From: an uncultured Oscillospiraceae bacterium
GTDB taxonomy: Bacteria > Bacillota > Clostridia > Oscillospirales > Acutalibacteraceae
Direction: 5' to 3'
DNA: 46,911 nucleotides
NCBI GenBank assembly: GCA_905198295.1
Contig: CAJKBW010000012.1
Location: 1 to 46,911, forward strand
Part shown: in pieces, positions 41,995 through 46,911 of the stretch
Position numbering within the stretch: the stretch's first letter is position 1
How the letters are laid out: every line of letters starts with the position of its first letter
The notes under the pieces: generated by a model
Seen by the model: the letters and a program-made list of their open reading frames with translations, nothing else
Databases searched by the model: none
What the model was told of the DNA's origin: nothing
Translations under genes and position numbers: made by a program

Positions 41995-43275
41995 ATGGAC
42001 TGGCATATTGAGACCAAATGTATACAGGAAGGCTGGAAGCCGGCGAACGGCCAGCCGCGCGTTTTGCCCATTGTGCAGAGCACCACGTTCAAATACGATA
42101 CCGCCGAGACGATGGGCGACCTGTTTGACCTGAAGATAAGCGGCGATTTCTACACCCGTCTGTCGAACCCGACCGCCGGCGCGGTGGAGAACAAGATTGC
42201 GGCACTCGAGGGCGGTGTCGGTGCGATGCTGACCGCTTCCGGCCAGGCGGCGACCATGCTGGCGGTCCTCAACATCGCCCATGCGGGGGATCATGCAGTG
42301 TGCGCGTCAGCGGTATACGGCGGCACCTTCAATCTGTTCAACAAGACCCTGCGGGAAATGGGAATTGATGTGACCTTTGTGGAGCCCGGCGTGTCCGATG
42401 CCGATCTCGAAGCCGCGTTCCGTTCAAATACCAAGCTGCTGTTCGGCGAGACGCTCTCAAACCCGTCGCTGCATGTGCTGGACATTGAGCAGTTCGCCCG
42501 CATCGCGCATGCGCATGGGGTTCCGCTGATCGTGGACAACACCTTCCCGACCCCGATCAACTGCCGCCCGATCGAATTCGGCGCGGATATCGTCACCCAT
42601 TCCACCTCCAAGTACCTTGACGGCCACGCCTGCTCGCTCGGCGGCGTGATCGTCGACAGCGGCAAATTCGACTGGAAGGCGCACGCCGACAAATTTCCGG
42701 GACTGACCACGCCGGATGAAACCTATCACGGCATGGTGTATGCCGACGCCTGCGGGGCAGCGGCGTACATCGTCAAGTGCCGTACCCATCTGATGCGCGA
42801 CATGGGGCCGACGCCGTCACCGCAGAACGCATTTCTGCTCAGTCAGGGCATCGACACGCTGCATTTGCGCATGGAACGCCACTGTTCCAATGCGCTCGCA
42901 GTGGCCGAATTCCTGCAGGCGGATCCCCGGGTGTCCTGGGTGTCATATCCGGGACTGAAGGGTGATCCGCAGTATGCGCTGGCCCAAAAATACATGCCGC
43001 ACGGCACCTGCGGGGTGGTTTCGTTTGGAATCAAGGGCGGGCGCGAGGCGGCCTGCCGGTTCCTCAATGCTCTCGAGCTGGCGGCAATCGTGACCCACGT
43101 CGCTGACCTGCGCACCTGCGCGCTGCATCCGGCAAGCACCACCCATCGCCAGATGACCGATGAACAGCTGCGCGAGGCGGGGGCGTCGCCTGATCTGATC
43201 CGCTTCTCGGTGGGGATCGAGCATCCGGATGACATTATCGCGGATATCGCGCAGGCACTGGACAAAGCGGTTTGA
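41995..43275 (+). CDS. metY: O-acetylhomoserine sulfhydrylase
   Basis: This is a 426-residue cytosolic PLP enzyme of the Cys/Met metabolism family, which makes homocysteine from O-acetylhomoserine and sulfide. Family evidence: YTRLSNPTAGAVENKIAALEGG near residue 50, the SGQAATM segment, FGETLSNPSLHVLDIEQFARIAH, VDNTFPTP, and HSTSKYLDGHACSLGG, in which Lys206 binds PLP. The length is typical of MetY rather than the shorter cystathionine synthases or lyases. The in-frame GTG at 41959 is ignored because ATG 41995 has AAAAGGACGG upstream and starts at the family N terminus. It is alone between a promoter and a weak terminator. Confidence 0.95.
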   Translation: MDWHIETKCIQEGWKPANGQPRVLPIVQSTTFKYDTAETMGDLFDLKISGDFYTRLSNPTAGAVENKIAALEGGVGAMLTASGQAATMLAVLNIAHAGDHAVCASAVYGGTFNLFNKTLREMGIDVTFVEPGVSDADLEAAFRSNTKLLFGETLSNPSLHVLDIEQFARIAHAHGVPLIVDNTFPTPINCRPIEFGADIVTHSTSKYLDGHACSLGGVIVDSGKFDWKAHADKFPGLTTPDETYHGMVYADACGAAAYIVKCRTHLMRDMGPTPSPQNAFLLSQGIDTLHLRMERHCSNALAVAEFLQADPRVSWVSYPGLKGDPQYALAQKYMPHGTCGVVSFGIKGGREAACRFLNALELAAIVTHVADLRTCALHPASTTHRQMTDEQLREAGASPDLIRFSVGIEHPDDIIADIAQALDKAV

Positions 43276-43286
43276 TAAGAATTTCG

Positions 43287-43318
43287 AAAGCGGCTCCGCG
43301 GATGTGGGGTCGCTTTTG
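43287..43318 (+). terminator. Probable terminator of metY
   Basis: AAAGCGGCTCC (43287-43297) pairs with GGGGTCGCTTT (43306-43316) using two wobbles, with an 8-base loop and TTTT. The T run is short. Confidence 0.55.
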
Positions 43319-43356
43319 CATAGTGCGTTTTAAATCGACAAATTTCCGCACAATCG

Positions 43357-43385
43357 TTGACACGGTTTTGTTGCTGATATATACT
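43357..43385 (+). promoter_or_regulatory. Consensus promoter of the SPFH/TIR operon
   Basis: A perfect TTGACA (43357-43362), a 17-base spacer and TATACT (43380-43385). Transcription would start near 43392, about 40 bases before the SPFH start. No operator-like repeat is evident around it. Confidence 0.9.
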
Positions 43386-43432
43386 GAAAAATGAGATCGA
43401 AAGCAAAAAAGAGGGGAAAAGCAGAGGGGGGT

Positions 43433-44638
43433 ATGGCCTTGGCTATCACCAATGTCATCAAATATGAGGGAAATAACCAGTCTTTTATTTGGAAGCATCC
43501 GTGCGAGGATTTCAACACTGGCTCACAGCTGATCGTCCACGAGTCACAGGAAGCGATTTTCTTCATGAACGGACAGGCGCTGGACTCGTTCGGCCCGGGG
43601 CGCTATACACTGGAAACCCAGAACCTTCCCTTGGTCGGCAGGCTGTTCAGGCTGACCACGGGCGGCGTATCGGCTTTTCACTGCGAGGTCTATTTCATCA
43701 ACAAAACCGAGCAGATGGCGATCCGCTGGGGGACCGATTCCCGGGTGACATATGTCGAGCCGACCTATCAGTTTCCCATTTCGATCGGTGCGTGCGGAGA
43801 GATGAGCCTGGGGGTGCAGGAGCCGCGTAAGCTGCTGATCCGGCTGGTGGGAACCGAATATTATCTCAGCCAGGACAAGCTCAAGAGCTATTTCCGTGCG
43901 ATGATGATGGCCAAAATCAAGACCTATATGGGTCAGGTGATGAAGACCAACCAGATCAACATCTTTGAAATCGACGAAAATATGGAGCGTTTTTCCGCGG
44001 AGATCCGCGAAAAGCTCGCGCCGGATTTCGCCGAATACGGCATGGTTCTTGAGCAGTTTTATGTCACCACCCTGTCCAAGCCGGACGGGGATCCGCAGTA
44101 CGAACGTTTCAAGCAGCTGCATTTCCGGCAGTATGCGGATGTGGCCGAGGCCAAGCTGCAGCAGCAGCTCGATATCATTGAACAGCAGACCCGTGCGCAG
44201 CGCATGGTGATCGAATCGCAGGGGATTGCGCAGAAGCGGGCGATCGAGGGATACTCCTATCAGGAGGAACGCGGTTTCAGTGTGGCGGAGCGGGTCGCCG
44301 ACAACGAGGGCGTGGGCGAGTTCGCCAACATGGGCATCGGCCTTGGCGTGATGGCCGGCGTGGGCGGCGCGGTCGGCGGCACGCTCAATCAGGCGCTCGG
44401 AGCGGCGGGCTCGCCGGTTGCACACACACCGTTGCAGCCGCAGGAGCAGGCTCCTGCACAGCAGCCGGACGCCTTTTGTGAGAACTGCGGCAACAGGCTG
44501 ACCGCAGGGGCGCTGTTCTGCGATGAATGCGGTACGCCGGTCGCGCCTGCGCAGCCGGATAAGTGTGCGAACTGTGGCTTTGTCTTTGAAAAGCCGGGCA
44601 AATTCTGCCCGAAATGCGGCACCCGCAGAGAAGGCTGA
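43433..44638 (+). CDS. SPFH-domain protein with C-terminal zinc ribbons
   Basis: This is a 401-residue protein without an N-terminal membrane helix or signal. Residues about 5-290 form an SPFH/YdjI-like domain: GSQLIVHESQEAIFFMNGQALDSFGPGRYTLETQNLP near 25-61, then AFHCEVYFINKTEQMAIRWGT, and a helical segment FAEYGMVLEQFYVTTLSKP...EAKLQQQLDIIEQQTRAQRM. A Gly/Ala-rich stretch at about 297-330 (GIGLGVMAGVGGAVGGTL) could touch the membrane. Two double-cysteine zinc ribbons end the protein (CENCG/CDECG and CANCG/CPKCG). Related proteins are annotated as virion core-like or SPFH/zinc-ribbon proteins. ATG 43433 is used because the earlier in-frame ATG sits at the transcript start. It starts an operon with the TIR protein. 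Confidence 0.88.
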   Translation: MALAITNVIKYEGNNQSFIWKHPCEDFNTGSQLIVHESQEAIFFMNGQALDSFGPGRYTLETQNLPLVGRLFRLTTGGVSAFHCEVYFINKTEQMAIRWGTDSRVTYVEPTYQFPISIGACGEMSLGVQEPRKLLIRLVGTEYYLSQDKLKSYFRAMMMAKIKTYMGQVMKTNQINIFEIDENMERFSAEIREKLAPDFAEYGMVLEQFYVTTLSKPDGDPQYERFKQLHFRQYADVAEAKLQQQLDIIEQQTRAQRMVIESQGIAQKRAIEGYSYQEERGFSVAERVADNEGVGEFANMGIGLGVMAGVGGAVGGTLNQALGAAGSPVAHTPLQPQEQAPAQQPDAFCENCGNRLTAGALFCDECGTPVAPAQPDKCANCGFVFEKPGKFCPKCGTRREG

Positions 44639-44700
44639 GAGGTTGAACGGGGTGCGGCACCGCTGGGGAAATGCCGCACAGAGGAAAGGATGGAACGAAT

Positions 44701-45396
44701 ATGAAACCGGGAAAAAATATCCTGCGCACCGTGGTGATCTGGATGGTGGCGTTGGCGGCCTACAACGTTATCGTCTGGCTGCTGCCGGTGGAGCACACGA
44801 GCACCTTTATCGTGCCCTATGTGTTTACGATGATTACCTTTTTCCTGCCGCTCGGCGTTGCGGTGCTGACTTTCGGCCGGCCTACCCCGATGAAGAGCAA
44901 GTTCTTGGGGTATCCGCTGTTCCATATTGCGATGGTGGTACTGGTGCTCCAGCTGATTGTCGGCCTGTTCTTTATGCTGCTGGCTGAATCCATCGGGATT
45001 ACGCTGCCGCTAATCATCCATGTGATCCTGCTTGTGGTCGGTCTCATTGGCATGATATCCGGCGATGTCGGACGGGGCGAGATTCAGCGGGTGGAGCAGA
45101 ATGTCAAGCCGAAGGTGATCTATATCCAGACACTGCTGCTCACAGCGGAAAACACCGCCGGAAAAGCCACTGACCCATATCTCAAAAAGCGGCTTGATGA
45201 ACTTACCGATCTTATCCGGTACAGCGATCCGATGAGCGCGCCGGAGCTGCAGCCGATGGAGGCGCATATTTCCGAAAAAATGGCGCAGCTTGGTTCGGCA
45301 GTGTATGCTGCCGATACCGTGCAGGCGGATGCTCTCATCGGTGAACTGATCGATCTGCTCAACCAGCGCAGCCGCGCCTGCAAGCTGTATAAATGA
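44701..45396 (+). CDS. Four-helix membrane protein of the SPFH/TIR operon
   Basis: This is a 231-residue protein I do not recognise. Four membrane helices lie at about residues 7-25, 36-56, 66-90 and 96-116 (TVVIWMVALAAYNVIVWLL, FVFTMITFFLPL-type segment, LFHIAMVVLVLQLIVGLFFML, PLIIHVILLVVGLIGMI). A soluble, helix-rich tail of about 110 residues follows on the cytosolic side, beginning GRGEIQRVEQNVKPKVIYIQTLLL and ending with DALIGELIDLLNQRSRACKLYK. The tail contains no cysteine pairs or known enzyme motifs. It sits 62 bases after the SPFH gene and 34 bases before the TIR gene, so it may link the two in the membrane. GAGGAAAGGA precedes ATG 44701. Confidence 0.85.
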   Translation: MKPGKNILRTVVIWMVALAAYNVIVWLLPVEHTSTFIVPYVFTMITFFLPLGVAVLTFGRPTPMKSKFLGYPLFHIAMVVLVLQLIVGLFFMLLAESIGITLPLIIHVILLVVGLIGMISGDVGRGEIQRVEQNVKPKVIYIQTLLLTAENTAGKATDPYLKKRLDELTDLIRYSDPMSAPELQPMEAHISEKMAQLGSAVYAADTVQADALIGELIDLLNQRSRACKLYK

Positions 45397-45430
45397 TATT
45401 CGTCGGGCAGGAAAAACGGAGGTTTGACGA

Positions 45431-46911
45431 ATGCCGGCACTAAAATGTAAAATGTGCGGCGGCGATCTGGAAATCGCGCAGGATACGCAGATTTGTACCT
45501 GCCAGTACTGCGGATCTACCATGACGCTGCCGCGGCTTGACGACGAACGGCGTACGGCACTGTACGACCGGGCCAGCCAGTTCCGGCAGGGCAGCGAGTT
45601 CGATCGGGCGATGGGGGTATACGAAAGCATCCTGGCAGAAGACCGTACCGATGCGGAGGCGTATTGGTCGCTGGTTTTGTGCAAATATGGGGTGGTATAT
45701 GTCGAGGATCCGGGGTCCCGGCGGCGTGTACCTACCTGCAGCCGTGCGCAGCTGACGCCGATTTTTGCCGATGCGGACTACCAGACCGGGCTGTCCTATG
45801 CCAGCGCTGCCGCGCGGGAAATCTATATCGCACAGGCGCGGCAGATCGATGCGATTCAGCAGGGTATTCTGGCGGTATCCGCAAAGGAAGAGCCGTTTGA
45901 CGTGTTTATCAGCTACAAGGAAACCGACGAGCTCACCGGCGGCCGTACGCCGGACAGCGTGATCGGACAGGAACTGTACGACGAGCTGGAGGAGGACGGC
46001 TACAAGGTGTTCTTCTCCCGTGTGACTCTGGAAAATGCACTGGGCAGCGCATACGAGCCGACGATTTTTGCCGCGCTGCAAAGCGCCAGAGTGATGGTGG
46101 TCATCGGCACAAAGCCGGAGTATTTCAACGCTACTTGGGTAAAAAATGAATGGGGGCGCTATCTTGCGCTGATCCGTGAGGGGGCGGACAAGACGCTGGT
46201 TCCGGTATTCCGGAATATGAGCGGTTATGACCTGCCGCCTGAGTTTGCCCATCTTCAGGCACAGGATATGGGAAAGCTGGGGGCGATGCAGGATCTGGTG
46301 CGCGGGATCCGTAAGCTGGTGCCCAGAGAAGCACCGGCGTCGGCGGCCGCGCCGGTGCACACGGCAGAGATTGCGCCGATGCTCAGGCGGGCGTATATGT
46401 GCCTGGGCGATGCGGATTACGATAAGGCGGCGGAAATTCTGGATGACGTGCTCAATCGGGATCCCGAAAACGTACGGGCGTATGTGGGCCTTTTGATGGC
46501 CGAACTTCATGTGCGCAGGGAAGAGGATTTGACGAGCGCGCCAAAGGAATTGACCGAATACGGCCATTTCCGGCATGCTTACCGCTTTGCGGATGAGGAT
46601 TACCGGAAAGTCCTGTATACCTATAACGAGCAGGTAGTACAGGGTATTCAGAACCGCGATCTGGAGAAGCGGTATCGGCAGGCACTGCGCAAAAAATCGG
46701 AAGCACGCAATGAACTGGGCTACCGGCAGGCGGCGGCGCTGTTTTTTCAGCTGGGGGAGTATAAGGATTCCGCTCAGCATGCCAAGGGCTGCCGTATTCT
46801 GGCGGACCGGGCGCATGAAGCAGAGGCGGCCGCTGTGTTTACGGTTCCGGTGCAGGTACAGCAGCAGTTTCAGCAGGCACAGGATGCCATCTCCAATTCG
46901 CAGCTGTATCA
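45431..46911 (+). CDS. Zinc-ribbon / TIR / TPR-like protein (3' end outside window)
   Basis: The frame is open from ATG 45431 to the window edge (493 codons, no stop). CGGAGG is 7 bases upstream. Residues 6-30 hold a zinc ribbon (KCKMCGG, then CTCQYCGS). Residues about 35-75 look like a TPR (FRQGSEFDRAMGVYESILAED). A TIR domain covers about 154-297: PFDVFISYKETD, then GYKVFFSRVTLENALGSAYEP, VMVVIGTKPEYFNATWVKNEWGR and VPVFRNMSGYDLPPEF. Glu209 in SAYEP lies where TIR NADases keep the catalytic glutamate. Residues about 318-495 are more TPR-like helices (DYDKAAEILDDVLNRDPENV, AALFFQLGEYKDSAQHAKG). NAD cleavage or second-messenger synthesis is inferred. It is the third gene of the SPFH operon. 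Confidence 0.9.
   Translation, partial: MPALKCKMCGGDLEIAQDTQICTCQYCGSTMTLPRLDDERRTALYDRASQFRQGSEFDRAMGVYESILAEDRTDAEAYWSLVLCKYGVVYVEDPGSRRRVPTCSRAQLTPIFADADYQTGLSYASAAAREIYIAQARQIDAIQQGILAVSAKEEPFDVFISYKETDELTGGRTPDSVIGQELYDELEEDGYKVFFSRVTLENALGSAYEPTIFAALQSARVMVVIGTKPEYFNATWVKNEWGRYLALIREGADKTLVPVFRNMSGYDLPPEFAHLQAQDMGKLGAMQDLVRGIRKLVPREAPASAAAPVHTAEIAPMLRRAYMCLGDADYDKAAEILDDVLNRDPENVRAYVGLLMAELHVRREEDLTSAPKELTEYGHFRHAYRFADEDYRKVLYTYNEQVVQGIQNRDLEKRYRQALRKKSEARNELGYRQAAALFFQLGEYKDSAQHAKGCRILADRAHEAEAAAVFTVPVQVQQQFQQAQDAISNSQLY

Noticed and set aside
1..46911. rRNA, tRNA, transposase or phage genes
   Set aside because: I looked for these by eye across the window on both strands and saw none. 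A covariance or profile search would be needed to exclude small RNAs.

Overview
The window looks like chromosomal DNA from an anaerobic, moderately GC-rich Clostridia-type Firmicute, plausibly an Oscillospiraceae/Ruminococcaceae gut bacterium. Reasons: AGGAGG-like ribosome sites, TTGACA/TATAAT promoters, intrinsic terminators, a glycyl radical enzyme (oxygen sensitive), lipoboxes, and MalF/MalG-type sugar transporters without their own ATPase. I saw no rRNA, tRNA, CRISPR array, insertion sequence or phage gene. The species call is inference.

Left part (1-5.6 kb). A small divergent SLOG/DUF1273-like protein and a TtcA-type tRNA thiolation PP-loop protein precede a three-gene operon: a glycyl radical diol dehydratase-type enzyme, its radical SAM activase, and one EutS/PduU-type bacterial microcompartment shell protein. 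No other shell gene or aldehyde-processing enzyme is present here.

Centre (6.0-30.5 kb). A 24-kb run of plus-strand genes looks like a surface and import system for an unknown glycan. It starts with a 1761-residue surface metallophosphoesterase and a smaller membrane-anchored protein that shares its C-terminal repeat module. An AraC regulator follows. Then come an SBP fused to two carbohydrate-binding-like domains, two permeases, an NHL/TPR/YIP1 membrane protein, a DUF5696-like protein, two more permeases, a six-hairpin lipoprotein, a lipoprotein SBP, a cytosolic DUF4434-like barrel and an AGE-family epimerase. Two permease pairs and two SBPs are present but no ATP-binding subunit, so a shared MsmX-type ATPase encoded elsewhere is inferred. 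A strong terminator closes the run.

Right part (30.5-46.9 kb). An SPFH protein and a ribbon-helix-helix protein lie behind a promoter whose -10 sits in a perfect inverted repeat. Facing them are a sodium-dependent NSS-family symporter and a large cytosolic six-hairpin glycosidase-like protein. Next are a SLOG/DUF1273 protein with adenine deaminase, then minus-strand genes for a lipoprotein, the NAD(P)HX repair enzyme and a small membrane protein, then metY. The window ends with an operon behind a consensus promoter: SPFH plus zinc ribbons, a four-helix membrane protein, and a zinc-ribbon/TIR/TPR-like protein cut by the window edge. This is the strongest candidate for an undescribed membrane-sensing or defence system; the DUF5696/YIP1 double transporter is the second.
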